Shown in pieces: positions 42,853 through 52,210 of a stretch of DNA of 64,000 nucleotides. The notes under the pieces were generated by a model. The model saw nothing but the letters and a program-made list of their open reading frames with translations, was not told where the DNA came from and made no database searches. The translations under genes were made by a program, and so were the position numbers. The number at the start of each line of letters is the position of its first letter. Position 1 is the stretch's first letter. The stretch is from Melghirimyces thermohalophilus (lineage in GTDB: Bacteria > Bacillota > Bacilli > Thermoactinomycetales > DSM-45169). The stretch spans positions 1-64,000 of the forward strand of contig NZ_FMZA01000007.1 of NCBI RefSeq assembly GCF_900102685.1, in the 5' to 3' direction.

Positions 42853-43355
42853 CTACGTTCACCTCGATCTTCAGATTGGGACCGAACTGCTTTCCCCATC
42901 CCTTGTAAGAAACGGGTCAGCATGCCCAGGGATGTGCGGACCTCGGGGTCGCGGGCCTGTCTGGCCAGCTCCCAGAGACCGATCGGCTTGTGTCCGTCCC
43001 GAGCTTCCAAGGCCTGTTCCATACCGTTTTCAGCGGCCTGAGCGACGGAGTGAAGCTGGTCGGGGTCGATCCGGCCCAACCATTGCAACCCTGCCATCCC
43101 GTTTTTGATCATCCGGTGAGCCTCGGGCTGGTTCAGCTGGTTGATGGCGATGGCCCCCACTTCCTCCCGGTTTTTTAGCAATCCCTGCGCTATCTCCAAG
43201 ATTCCCGCCCGGTGCAATTCTCCCAATATATCCATGGTGACCGACAGCGCCTCTTGGTGTTGCACCACGGTCTGCAATAGTTGCTCCAGGGACAGTGCCC
43301 GTTCCTCGCCGGGATCCTGGCGAGGGGGTTCAATCTGCGTGATCGCTTTGGCCAT
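42849..43355 (-). CDS. DUF1641 protein (YrhD-like), formate dehydrogenase accessory
   Basis: A 168-residue helical protein: LSLEQLLQTVVQHQEALS, LGELHRAGILEIAQGLL and a region around GLWELARQARDPEVRTSLGM match DUF1641 (YrhD). This family is co-transcribed with FdhA-type oxidoreductases in Bacillales; its role there (assembly or electron-transfer subunit) is not settled. The ATG at 43355 with AAGGAGAG lies 26 bases inside the fdhA gene end, showing coupling. The longer upstream frame is non-coding. Confidence 0.8.
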   Translation of the reverse strand: MAKAITQIEPPRQDPGEERALSLEQLLQTVVQHQEALSVTMDILGELHRAGILEIAQGLLKNREEVGAIAINQLNQPEAHRMIKNGMAGLQWLGRIDPDQLHSVAQAAENGMEQALEARDGHKPIGLWELARQARDPEVRTSLGMLTRFLQGMGKAVRSQSEDRGERR

Positions 43356-46311
43356 GGTGCCTCTCTCCTTTTTTCGGATCGATGGATTCGGCGATGGGTC
43401 GGTAGTCGGGGCGTTGCCACTTTTTCTCCACCTGGACCCCCTCCTGCGGGACCCGGTTGCCAAAGCGGTGGTTAGCCCGGGGCAACGGCGATTCTCCTTT
43501 TGCTTCGAGAACCTCCATCCGGACATGCATCTCCTTGTAGTTGGGGGTGTGGGTCACTTTGTCATGGTAGCTGCTGGTTAAACGGTTGACAGCATGTTCA
43601 TCGTTCTGGGCATTCATCGGGAGATAAAGTTCGCGCCCTTTGACGTGGTTGGTCACCATCACCCTCACCTTGGCTGCTCCGTAGGGGGAGACGAGACGTA
43701 CGAGAGCCCCGTCTTTAATCCCCCGTTTGTCGGCCAGCTCGGGCGACACCTCCAGCCAAGGATTGGGAACCTTGTGGGTGATTCCGGCGGATCGGTAGGT
43801 CAAATTTCCCTCATGGAAGTGTTCCAGCAGGCGCCCGTTGTTCAGATGCAGGTCGTATTCCTCTCCGGGCTCATAGGGTGGTGTCCAATCGACGGGGGTC
43901 AAGCGCGCTTTTCCGTCCGGGAAACCGAACTCTTCGGTGTACAGCACAGGGGTATCCTGGCCGTTGGCGTCGACGGGCCACAAGAGGCTGTTCCATCCCT
44001 CCAGGCGTTTGTAGCTGACTCCGGCGAAAACCGGGGCCAGGCGGGCCGCCTCCTCCATGATGTCGCCGGGATGGTGGTAGTTCCAATCTGCCCCCAACCG
44101 GTTAGCCAGATCCTGAAAAATCTCCCAATCCGGTTTTGATTGCCCAAGAGGCTCAAACACTGGATAAAAACGCTGGATGCGGCGCTCGGTATTGGTGAAG
44201 GTCCCTTCCTTTTCCAGACTGGGCGCAGCCGGCAGAACCACATCGGCGAATTGGGCTGTGCGGGAGAAAAAGACATCTTGTACCACAAAGAAATCCAGTT
44301 TTTCAAAGGCGGCTTGAACGTAGTTGATATTGGAATCGACCAAGCCCATCTCTTCGCCGAATAAGTACATCCCCTTGATCTTTCCGTCGTGGATCGCCTC
44401 TACGATCTGATGGTTGTTTAAGCCCGGTTTTTTCGGGAGGGAGACGCCCCAAGCCTTCTCGTAGCGACTTCGTACTTCTTCATCCTGCACCGGTTCATAA
44501 CCGGGGAACCAGGCCGGCATCGTTCCAAAGTCACTGGCGCCCTGGACATTGTTATGTCCCCGGAGGGGGTAAGCTCCTGTGTAGGGACGGCCAAAGTTGC
44601 CGGTAACGAGCAACAGATTGGCGATGCTGGTGCTGGTATCAGTGCCGCCTAGATGCTGGGTGACGCCCATGGCCCACAGGATACAGACATTCTTCGCCTC
44701 GTGGATCATCGTGGCTGTCCGGATCAGTTCCTCTTTGGGGATCCCCGTCACCTTTTCAGCGTAATCCAGAGTGTATTCTTGGAGAGATTCGATGTACTCA
44801 TCGACACCGTTAACCCGCTGTTGAAGAAATTCTCGATCCTCCCAGCCTTGGTCCAAGATGTATTTGGTTACCGCCGCCAGCCATACCAGATCGGTCCCTG
44901 GACGGGGATGGAGGTGCAGATCTGCCCGTTGTGCCAACTCGTTTTCTCGTAGGTCGGCGACGATCAGCTTCTGACCATGCAATTTGTGGGCTCGCTTCAC
45001 CCGGGTAGCCAGCACCGGGTGGGATTCCGCGGGGTTGGCACCCACCACCAGAACCAGATCGGCGCCGGCGATATCATGGATGGTTCCAGCATCCCCGCCA
45101 ATTCCAACAGTCCGCAACAAGCCGGCGGTTGCTGGGGATTGGCAGTAGCGGGAGCAGTTATCGACGTTGTTGGTGCCCATGATGGCCCGGGCAAACTTTT
45201 GAAACAGGAAATTTTCTTCGTTGGAGCATTTGGAGGAGGCGATATAGCCGAGGGCGTCAGCACCGTAAGTCTCCTTCATCCCCTGTAGTTTTTCGGCGAC
45301 AAGGTCGAGGGCCTCTTCCCAGGTGGCCTCCACAAATCGATCTCCCCTACGGATCAGGGGGTGGGTCAGCCGCTCCTCACTGTTGACAAAGTCCCATCCC
45401 CACTTACCTTTGACACAGGTGGATACTCCATTAACCGGGGCTTCTGGTTGCGGTTCCACCTTGAGGATGTCCCGGCCTTTCGACCAAATCTCAAAACTGC
45501 ACCCCACACCGCAGTAGGTGCAGACCGTTTTGGTCCGTTGGATGCGGGTTTTGCGCATCGACTCCTCGATTTCCGATACGGCAAAAATTTCTCGGTACCC
45601 CGGCTCCACCTCCTTGGTCAAATCGATCATCGGTTTTAACACCTTAGGTGGGATGCCCGTCAGATAACCGGCTTCCCCGAGCATCGATTTTTCCATTAGT
45701 GCGTTGCAGGGACAGACCGTAACGCAATGGCCGCAGGAGACACAGGAGGACTGGTCGATTGGGACATCATCATCCCAGATCACACGGGGAACTTCTCGGT
45801 TCCAATCGATGGTGAGGGTTTCGTTCACCTGTAGGTCCTGACACGCCTCCACACACCGGCCGCAGAGAATGCACTGATCCGGCTCGTACCGGTAAAAGGG
45901 ATGGGAGTTGTCCGGCGGATCGGGTTTGGCTTGAAAATCGTATTTTTGGTGGTCCAACTGCAGGTAGACGGCGGTATTGTGTACTTCGCAGTTGCCGTTG
46001 TTATTGTCGCAAACCGTGCAGTACAGTTCGTGGTTTTTTAAAATACGTGACATCGCTTCCAGCTGGGCTTCTTTCACCCGGTCGGTCTGCGTTTGCACCT
46101 GCATCCCCGGTTGGGCTTCAGTGACACAAGCACGTCGTAGCTGCCCGTCGACGTCGATGATGCAGGTGTCACAGGTTTGCAATCCGCCCAGTTGAGGGTG
46201 GTGACAGATACTGGGTATATACTGATCCCCGGACTGTGCCGCCTCCAGGATCGATTGTCCCGGTCGAATCGATATCGTCTGCTCATCGATTCGAATCTGT
46301 TCGTCTCTCAC
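43330..46311 (-). CDS. fdhA: Formate dehydrogenase alpha subunit (YrhE/YjgC type)
   Basis: A 993-residue molybdenum (or tungsten) bis-MGD oxidoreductase. N-terminus: a [2Fe-2S] domain (Cys36, 47, 50, 62), a His/Cys cluster segment (CTVCDNNNGNC), two [4Fe-4S] sites (CILCGRCVEAC at 147-157; CVSCGHCVTVCPC). The catalytic part begins with CTYCGVGCSFEIW and has NCSRYCQSPAT with Cys390 at the position that is Sec in E. coli FdhF. I start at GTG 46311, nine bases after AAGGAG. Physically linked DUF1641 supports formate oxidation. No fdhD lies here. Confidence 0.9.
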   Translation of the reverse strand: MRDEQIRIDEQTISIRPGQSILEAAQSGDQYIPSICHHPQLGGLQTCDTCIIDVDGQLRRACVTEAQPGMQVQTQTDRVKEAQLEAMSRILKNHELYCTVCDNNNGNCEVHNTAVYLQLDHQKYDFQAKPDPPDNSHPFYRYEPDQCILCGRCVEACQDLQVNETLTIDWNREVPRVIWDDDVPIDQSSCVSCGHCVTVCPCNALMEKSMLGEAGYLTGIPPKVLKPMIDLTKEVEPGYREIFAVSEIEESMRKTRIQRTKTVCTYCGVGCSFEIWSKGRDILKVEPQPEAPVNGVSTCVKGKWGWDFVNSEERLTHPLIRRGDRFVEATWEEALDLVAEKLQGMKETYGADALGYIASSKCSNEENFLFQKFARAIMGTNNVDNCSRYCQSPATAGLLRTVGIGGDAGTIHDIAGADLVLVVGANPAESHPVLATRVKRAHKLHGQKLIVADLRENELAQRADLHLHPRPGTDLVWLAAVTKYILDQGWEDREFLQQRVNGVDEYIESLQEYTLDYAEKVTGIPKEELIRTATMIHEAKNVCILWAMGVTQHLGGTDTSTSIANLLLVTGNFGRPYTGAYPLRGHNNVQGASDFGTMPAWFPGYEPVQDEEVRSRYEKAWGVSLPKKPGLNNHQIVEAIHDGKIKGMYLFGEEMGLVDSNINYVQAAFEKLDFFVVQDVFFSRTAQFADVVLPAAPSLEKEGTFTNTERRIQRFYPVFEPLGQSKPDWEIFQDLANRLGADWNYHHPGDIMEEAARLAPVFAGVSYKRLEGWNSLLWPVDANGQDTPVLYTEEFGFPDGKARLTPVDWTPPYEPGEEYDLHLNNGRLLEHFHEGNLTYRSAGITHKVPNPWLEVSPELADKRGIKDGALVRLVSPYGAAKVRVMVTNHVKGRELYLPMNAQNDEHAVNRLTSSYHDKVTHTPNYKEMHVRMEVLEAKGESPLPRANHRFGNRVPQEGVQVEKKWQRPDYRPIAESIDPKKGERHHGQSDHAD

Positions 46312-46431
46312 GTCCTTCACTCCTTTTCCGTACTCTCCTATTATTGGAGTGTCCTATCTGGCCAAGGTTATACCACTTTTTCTTCACATCCGACTGGGGA
46401 AGGCAATCGGACTTTGGGCGGAAGAACGTAA

Positions 46432-46454
46432 GCCTCATGACGGAGGCGGTTTTT
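46432..46454 (+). terminator. Terminator-like hairpin in the leader of the VOC gene
   Basis: GCCTC (46432-46436) pairs with GAGGC (46443-46447), then GGTTTTT. It lies 68 bases before the VOC start and no plus-strand gene ends there, so it may attenuate a leader. An imperfect palindrome TCCGA/TCGGA (46388-46412) precedes it. Confidence 0.4.
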
Positions 46455-46521
46455 CTCCCAAGGTCGGAGGACAGTTCGGATGGCTTCCTTTTATGATGAA
46501 AGGAAAAAGGGAGAGATGGCG

Positions 46522-46992
46522 ATGCGTCTGTTTGAACAGCACTTGGTCGTCTCGGATCTGAACCGCTCCGCCCAATTTTATGAGCAGGTGTTGGGCTGTA
46601 CCTTAGGGCTGGACACGAAGGAGGTCCGTTTTTATTGGGTCGATGCGGACCGCCGCTCCATGTTGGGGTTGTGGCAACAGGGAGGCTCTCACAACGCCTT
46701 TGCCCCGGATACAGGGAACATCCTCCGGCAGCATCTCGCCTTTCAAATCCCGCTAAACCAGTTGCCGGAAAAAGTGAGGCAACTCAAGGAAGTGGGCGTC
46801 GAGGTGGTTGATTTCTTCGGTCAACCGACGGAAGAGGGATCGGTTCATCCTTGGGTCCCGGTGGTCTCCGTTTACTTTTTTGACCCTGATGGGCACGCGT
46901 TGGAGTTCTTGTCCCTGCTCCCGGATTCTCCCCGTCCCGGTCAGCCGGTAATGAGTTGGCGAAAATGGCGTTCGGTGACAGAAGAGGGCTAA
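46522..46992 (+). CDS. VOC (glyoxalase/dioxygenase-fold) protein
   Basis: A 156-residue protein of the vicinal-oxygen-chelate superfamily: MRLFEQHLVVSDLNRSAQFY at the start, AQFYEQVLG, then FQIPLNQLPEKVRQLKEVG and the closing FFDPDGHALEFLS, which together give the two beta-alpha-beta modules and typical metal-ligand His/Glu pattern (EQHL, LAFQI, LEFL). The substrate is not evident. AAGGGAG lies nine bases before ATG 46522; upstream ATG 46516 and 46480 are worse. Confidence 0.75.
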   Translation: MRLFEQHLVVSDLNRSAQFYEQVLGCTLGLDTKEVRFYWVDADRRSMLGLWQQGGSHNAFAPDTGNILRQHLAFQIPLNQLPEKVRQLKEVGVEVVDFFGQPTEEGSVHPWVPVVSVYFFDPDGHALEFLSLLPDSPRPGQPVMSWRKWRSVTEEG

Positions 46993-47074
46993 AGGCGAGG
47001 ACGACGGCGGGTCGACCGTGGTATGTTAGTATTTGTGAACATTTGTTGTCAGTCAATAGAGGAAAGTGAGATGA

Positions 47075-47761
47075 ATGACCATTCGTATGCAGGGGTCACC
47101 GGTTGAGGGGCGGTTTTTAGAGCGTCCCAACCGGTTCCAGGCGATCGTTGAGGTGGAGGGGCGAAAGGAGCTCGTTCACGTCCCCAATACAGGGCGGATG
47201 GATGAGATGTTGTTTCCCGGTACGCCGGTTTGGCTGGAAAAGTCCGATAACCCGAATCGAAAGCATCGGTACAGCTTGAAGTTCGTCAACAAAAAAGGTC
47301 ACTGGATCTGTATCCATTCCGCCCTGGCGAACCGGGTGTTTGAAGAGGCGGCCCGGTCGGGAGAGATCGACTGGGTCGATGGGGAGTTGAGGCGCGAAGT
47401 GCGGTTCGGCGACAGCCGGGTCGATTTTCAGGTCGACGGGAGGCCGTCGACATTGGTAGAAGTGAAATGTGTCACTTATGAAGAGAAAGGGGTGGCCATG
47501 TTTCCCGACGCCCCCACCCAGCGCGGTCAAAAACATGTGGATGAACTGATCCGCGCGACAGAAGAAGGATACCGGGCAACGATTGTCTTTGTCGTCTTTA
47601 TGGATTTTGTCCATCGCTTTCAGCCCCATGACCGCATCGATCCAGTTTTTGGTGAGAAGCTGAGAAGGGCGCGGCTACATGGGGTAGACATGAAAGCATA
47701 TATCTGTCGGCTGGACTGGAATAACATCCGAATCGACCGGGAATTACCCGTCTTCTTGTAA
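47075..47761 (+). CDS. sfsA: SfsA-family DNA/RNA nuclease-like protein
   Basis: A 228-residue protein with FLERPNRFQAIVEVEG, HVPNTGRMDEMLFPG, YSLKFVNKKGHWI and the nuclease-like core RVDFQVDGRPSTLVEVKC with FPDAPTQRGQKHV. SfsA has an OB-fold plus a PD-(D/E)xK-like nuclease domain; E. coli SfsA has been linked to sugar fermentation and nucleic acid binding. The start ATG follows GAGGAAAG. A stand-alone gene. Confidence 0.9.
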   Translation: MTIRMQGSPVEGRFLERPNRFQAIVEVEGRKELVHVPNTGRMDEMLFPGTPVWLEKSDNPNRKHRYSLKFVNKKGHWICIHSALANRVFEEAARSGEIDWVDGELRREVRFGDSRVDFQVDGRPSTLVEVKCVTYEEKGVAMFPDAPTQRGQKHVDELIRATEEGYRATIVFVVFMDFVHRFQPHDRIDPVFGEKLRRARLHGVDMKAYICRLDWNNIRIDRELPVFL

Positions 47762-47785
47762 AAAGCCGCGACTCGCAGCTTTTTA
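47761..47785. terminator. Terminator between sfsA and nhaC-type gene
   Basis: AAAAGC (47761-47766) pairs with GCTTTT (47778-47783), with GCGA/TCGC inside. Convergent genes flank it. Confidence 0.6.
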
Positions 47786-49318
47786 ACTTCCCAAAAGCCA
47801 GCCGGCCACGGCGTAAAGCACGGCGCTGGCGATGACGACGAAGACGGAGGCTTTCAGTTTCCGGTGTGCATATTTCATCAAGGGTAGCTTCATCATCGTT
47901 GCCATCGCGACAGTGTTGTCACTCAATGGCGAGGCAAAACCACCGAAACTTCCGCTGGCAAAAACGGCACCTGCCACCAGCGGGAGGGGAGTCTCCGTCC
48001 CGGAAGCGATGGAAAATCCCAAGGGCATCAGGATGGCCCAGGCGCCGAAGGAGGATCCGATCACATAGGAAATGAGGCAGCCCAACAAAAAAATGATGGG
48101 AGCCACCCACAGTGGGGGGATGGAATCGCCGATCAATTGTTTGGTGTATTGGATAAACCCCAAGTCCTCGGACACGGCGGTTAACGCCCAAACCAGGGCG
48201 AGCAGGACATTGACCCCCATCATTTCGTTTCCACCCTGGAGAAACCCGAACAGCAGCCGTTGCAAGGGCTGGCCCCGCAGGCGGTACCAAATGATGGAGA
48301 GTACCAAGGTGACCAAGACGGCCCAAAGCATGGCCTTAGAGGCGTCCGCTTCAGCCAAGGCCCCGAGCGGGCTGGAGGCATGTTGGATCCCGTCCAGCCA
48401 AGTGAAGAGAAAGGTGAGGCCCACCAGCACGAGAATCGGCAGGATCAGATGGATGGCACGGGGGGTGGCTGATTCGGACACTTTTTCCACCGGATCGGGA
48501 AAATCACTGTCCGCTTCGTGTTCACTCCCGTCCCCGGAGCTCTTCTCCTTCGCCTTTCTCTTCTGCCGGTCCGGTTTGCAAGCCTCTTCCAGATACGCCA
48601 CCTGGGGGGAGGTGCGGAAGGGAGTCCGGATACCGGGAGGGCAATCGTTTTTATCGGCGTCATCCGCTTCCACCTTTCCGGTGAAAAAGCTGCGATACAA
48701 GGCATAGATCAACATCAGGATCGAAAAAAAGTTAAAAGGAAGGCTGGCCAGTAGCAGCTTATAGGCGGGCATCGGCAAGCCCTGGTGGCCGGCGGAATCG
48801 TTGATCAAGCCGACCATATAACCCACAAATGCGGTGCCGATAGGGATCAAGGCGATCAAAGGGGTAGAAGTGGCGTCGATCACAAAGGCCACTTTCCAGG
48901 TGGGAACGTTGAAGCGTTGAAACACTTTTTTCATCACTGGGCCGATGGTGATGATGCGGAAGTCCGGAGCCATAAAGGTACCGGCCGAGGAAAGCCAGGT
49001 CAAGCCGAATGCTCCCCGCGCCGAGCGAACCGTTCGGTTCATCCAGCGGGCAAACCCGGACACCCCGCCGGTCACCCGAACCAATCCGACAAAGGAGCCG
49101 AATCCGTATAAAAAGACGAGCAGTCGCAGATTGTCCGGAGAGGCCAATTCCCGCAAAAGATAATCGATGGCCGCTTCCAATCCGCCCAGCGGATCGGGGA
49201 TCATCATGTATGCGCCCGCGATCAGGCCGACGACCAGTCCAGGCAAAACCTGACGCGTGAGCATCGCCATGGGGATCACGAGCAAAAAAGGTACCAAGGA
49301 CCAGAAGGATGGTTGCAT
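47783..49318 (-). CDS. NhaC-family Na+/H+ antiporter-like transporter
   Basis: A 511-residue membrane protein with about eleven helices. Family features are PFLLVIPMAMLTRQVLPGLVVG at the start, TWLSSAGTFMAPDFRIITIG, VIDATSTPLIALIPIGTAF and the repeat-like GSSFGAWAILMPLG. A long charged cytoplasmic loop in the middle is rich in Lys/Asp/Glu. NhaC members exchange sodium for protons, or arginine/ornithine-type substrates in divergent groups; this one could be either. ATG 49318 has GAAAGG nine bases upstream. Confidence 0.8.
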   Translation of the reverse strand: MQPSFWSLVPFLLVIPMAMLTRQVLPGLVVGLIAGAYMMIPDPLGGLEAAIDYLLRELASPDNLRLLVFLYGFGSFVGLVRVTGGVSGFARWMNRTVRSARGAFGLTWLSSAGTFMAPDFRIITIGPVMKKVFQRFNVPTWKVAFVIDATSTPLIALIPIGTAFVGYMVGLINDSAGHQGLPMPAYKLLLASLPFNFFSILMLIYALYRSFFTGKVEADDADKNDCPPGIRTPFRTSPQVAYLEEACKPDRQKRKAKEKSSGDGSEHEADSDFPDPVEKVSESATPRAIHLILPILVLVGLTFLFTWLDGIQHASSPLGALAEADASKAMLWAVLVTLVLSIIWYRLRGQPLQRLLFGFLQGGNEMMGVNVLLALVWALTAVSEDLGFIQYTKQLIGDSIPPLWVAPIIFLLGCLISYVIGSSFGAWAILMPLGFSIASGTETPLPLVAGAVFASGSFGGFASPLSDNTVAMATMMKLPLMKYAHRKLKASVFVVIASAVLYAVAGWLLGS

Positions 49319-49492
49319 GATCAGCATCCTTTCACGGGAAAATTCACCTATAATCTCTCACGCCATCTCCGAAGACATACAGTCTGTAAAATGGGCAAGA
49401 TATGGGAACCCTGAATGATGAAAATAACGGGTGTTTCTGCACGGCAAAATGGTCTACAATATACCCTGACTTTCTATACGGAGGTGGGACCC

Positions 49493-49912
49493 GTGAACCT
49501 GGCCAGTAAACTGAACATCAAAGAAGGACAAAGCCTCCTTATCATGAATGAACCCGAAACATACCGCGAACGGCTGAGGCCTCTGCCTGAGGGAGCGAAA
49601 TATATCTCTGACGCCGGCGAAGGAATGGCCGATTTTGTCCAGGTTTTTGTCAAGAGCTTGGACGATATCAACCGGTGGGTTCCCCGGGCGATCCGGGTGC
49701 TCAAACATGACGGGCTCTTTTGGGTGACCTATCCCAAAAAAACCTCCGGGGTTACAACAGATATCAAAGGAGAGAAAAACTGGAAGGTGATGAGAGAGGC
49801 CGGCTTGAGTCCAGTCGAGCGGGTTTCCATCTCAGACATTTGGATAGCGGTCCGTTTCCGTCCGGTGGAAAAAACAGATCGCTTGCGCATTCCAGTCCTT
49901 CGTTTAAAGTAA
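49493..49912 (+). CDS. DUF3052-like protein of unknown function
   Basis: A 139-residue protein from GTG 49493, after GGAGGTGG. It begins VNLASKLNIKEGQSLLIMN, has FVQVFVKSLDDINRWV and GLFWVTYPKKTSGVTTDI, and ends SISDIWIAVRFRP, the design of DUF3052, a Rossmann-like fold that resembles methyltransferases but lacks a clear SAM site. The longer in-frame start at 49415 is less likely. Followed by a strong terminator. Confidence 0.65.
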   Translation: MNLASKLNIKEGQSLLIMNEPETYRERLRPLPEGAKYISDAGEGMADFVQVFVKSLDDINRWVPRAIRVLKHDGLFWVTYPKKTSGVTTDIKGEKNWKVMREAGLSPVERVSISDIWIAVRFRPVEKTDRLRIPVLRLK

Positions 49913-49950
49913 AAAACGACGGCGGTCCAGAGTGGATCGCCGTCGTTTTT
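49913..49950 (+). terminator. Terminator after the DUF3052-like gene
   Basis: AAAACGACGGCG (49913-49924) pairs with CGCCGTCGTTTT (49938-49949); the loop has a further inner GTCC/GGAT stem, and a T-run follows. Confidence 0.88.
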
Positions 49951-50085
49951 CGTTTATGCCGTTCGCAACTGAAGCAGCATCGCGAGAACTTGGTAATGTT
50001 TCGTTATTTGACAACCATGGTATCATAATTAGTGTTGTTATGGTTTTATATTTTATGGAAAATTTTGTAGAAGAAGGGGTATAAA

Positions 50086-51975
50086 ATGAGCAAGGAAGAG
50101 AATCGATCATCGACAGGGTTTGTCCCCTATGTTTCCGCATCGAAATCCTTGCCGGAGATGACGGCGCTGGCCGTATTGCTGGGGATTGTACTGGCTGTGG
50201 TCTTTGGAGCTGCCAACGCGTACCTCGGCCTCAAGGTGGGGCTGACGGTGACCGCATCCATTCCGGCGGCGGTGATTTCGATGGCGATCTTGCGGGGGAT
50301 TTTCCGCAGGGAGTCCATCCTGGAAAATAACATCGTACAGACGATGACGACCGCCGGTGAGGCGATTGGTGCCGGTGCGGTGTTTACCCTGCCGGCGCTG
50401 TTCCTGTGGGATCTTCAGCCGAGTCAGGCGATGATCGCCTTTATTGTGCTGACCGGTGGCTTTCTGGGTGTGTTCATGATGGTGCCCCTGCGACGCCTCT
50501 TGGTCGTCAAGGAACATCATACCTTGCCCTATCCGGAGGGAACAGCCTGTGCCGAGGTATTGAAATCCGGTGAAACTGGCGGTCGCAATGCCCGCCTCGT
50601 CTTTTCCGGATTTCTTATGGGCGGGCTGGTGAAAGCCCTCGGAGACGGTTGGATGCTGTTTAAAACGGAAGTGGAAACCGGGATCGGCAAATTTAAAAAT
50701 GCCGTGGTCGGCATGGATATTCTGCCCTCCCTGCTCGGGGTTGGGTATATCATCGGACCTCGTATCGCCGGCCAGATGATCGCCGGCGGCCTGCTGGCCT
50801 GGATCGTCTTTATTCCCATGATTGGGTTTTTTGGTGCTGGGACGGATCAGTCCATCTTTCCAGCGGAAAAGCCCATCTCTCAGCTGGATGCCTGGGGTAT
50901 CTGGGATGGCTACATTACCTATATTGGTGCCGGTGCAGTGGCCGTGGCCGGCTTGATCACGCTGCTTAAAACGTTACCCACCTTGGTGAGATCCATCATG
51001 GATACCGCCGATGGCCTGCGCAACGGGCGGTTGGCGGCAGGATTGGAGCGAACCGATCGCGATATCCCCTTTAAATGGGTGTTGCTAGGGACCCTGGCGA
51101 TTGTCCTTTTGATCGCCTTCGCTCCCTTGACCAATGTTGGCATGATCGGTGCTGTTGCCATCGCGGTGTTCGGTTTCCTATTCGTCGCCGTTGCTTCCCG
51201 GATCGTAGGTATCGTCGGCAGTTCTTCTTCCCCGGTGTCGGGGATGACCATCGCGACGATCCTGATCGTGACTGTTCTTTTCAAATGGACCGGCATGACC
51301 GGGGAGGCGGGGATGATCGCCGCTCTCACTGTAGGTGCCATCGTATGTACCGCCTTGGCTGTGGCCGGTGATATCTCTCAAGATCTGAAAACCGGTTACC
51401 TCGTTGGCGGAACACCGTGGAAGCAGCAGGTGGCGATGATGATCGGTGTTGTCGCATCCGGACTATTGATCGGATTTGTCCTGGTGGTGCTGGATGCTTC
51501 CTTTGGTATGGGTTCCAGAGAACTGCCTGCACCGAAGGGGGTCTTGATGAAAATTATCATCGAGGGACTGATGGCAGGGAATTTGCCCTGGGATTTGATT
51601 TTCTTCGGGGCTGCGACGGCTATCGTGTTTGAATTTCTCGGATTGAATTCCCTGGTGGTGGCGGTGGGACTTTATCTTCCCATACACATCACTGCGCCAG
51701 TGATGATCGGGGGAGTGATCCGCTGGTTGATCGACACCTTCACCAAGGAAGATGCTTTGCGCAAGGCGCGTCAAAGTACCGGGACGCTGTTTGCCTCTGG
51801 TCTGATCGCCGGTGAATCTCTCGTCGGGGTGATCATCGCAGCTCTGATTTTCATAGGTGTGACGAACGGAGATGCGCCGGTGATAATGGACAGCAGTTGG
51901 GTCTCATTGGCCGTCTTCACGGTGGTGACCGTAACGCTCTGGATGGTTTCCCGTCGGGCCAAAGCGGATCTTTGA
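50086..51975 (+). CDS. OPT-family oligopeptide (or siderophore-type) transporter
   Basis: A 629-residue membrane protein with about 14-16 helices of the OPT family: LGIVLAVVFGAANAYLGLKVGL at the start, SQAMIAFIVLTGGFLGVFMMVP and the conserved PYPEGTACAEVL. OPT proteins are proton-coupled importers of tri- to hexapeptides or metal chelates, and most bacterial members have undefined substrates. GAAGGGG lies nine bases before ATG 50086. Together with the two ABC peptide systems it adds to the peptide-import theme. Confidence 0.85.
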   Translation: MSKEENRSSTGFVPYVSASKSLPEMTALAVLLGIVLAVVFGAANAYLGLKVGLTVTASIPAAVISMAILRGIFRRESILENNIVQTMTTAGEAIGAGAVFTLPALFLWDLQPSQAMIAFIVLTGGFLGVFMMVPLRRLLVVKEHHTLPYPEGTACAEVLKSGETGGRNARLVFSGFLMGGLVKALGDGWMLFKTEVETGIGKFKNAVVGMDILPSLLGVGYIIGPRIAGQMIAGGLLAWIVFIPMIGFFGAGTDQSIFPAEKPISQLDAWGIWDGYITYIGAGAVAVAGLITLLKTLPTLVRSIMDTADGLRNGRLAAGLERTDRDIPFKWVLLGTLAIVLLIAFAPLTNVGMIGAVAIAVFGFLFVAVASRIVGIVGSSSSPVSGMTIATILIVTVLFKWTGMTGEAGMIAALTVGAIVCTALAVAGDISQDLKTGYLVGGTPWKQQVAMMIGVVASGLLIGFVLVVLDASFGMGSRELPAPKGVLMKIIIEGLMAGNLPWDLIFFGAATAIVFEFLGLNSLVVAVGLYLPIHITAPVMIGGVIRWLIDTFTKEDALRKARQSTGTLFASGLIAGESLVGVIIAALIFIGVTNGDAPVIMDSSWVSLAVFTVVTVTLWMVSRRAKADL

Positions 51976-52210
51976 TGAAAGCGAAGAGCATTTTTAGCTA
52001 GTTGATGAAGAAGCGAACGTTCTGTCAGGCAGGGGTCAAGCTGTCTTTGCATTTCGCTTCACCGCTGCTTCGATTGGCTTCATCTGCTTTGGGCTTCAAC
52101 CAGGCATTCCGTGTTGTGGTGAGATGCAAAGTCCTCTTTCGGAAACGGTCCCCCGCTAATGAACTTGCCATCCAATCCCCGTACTTTGGGTGAGCGAAGG
52201 GAGATTCACT

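Noticed and set aside
51976-52210. Possible small gene between OPT and PqqD-like genes
   Set aside because: Frames on both strands lack ribosome sites and protein-like composition; I see only an intergenic spacer.
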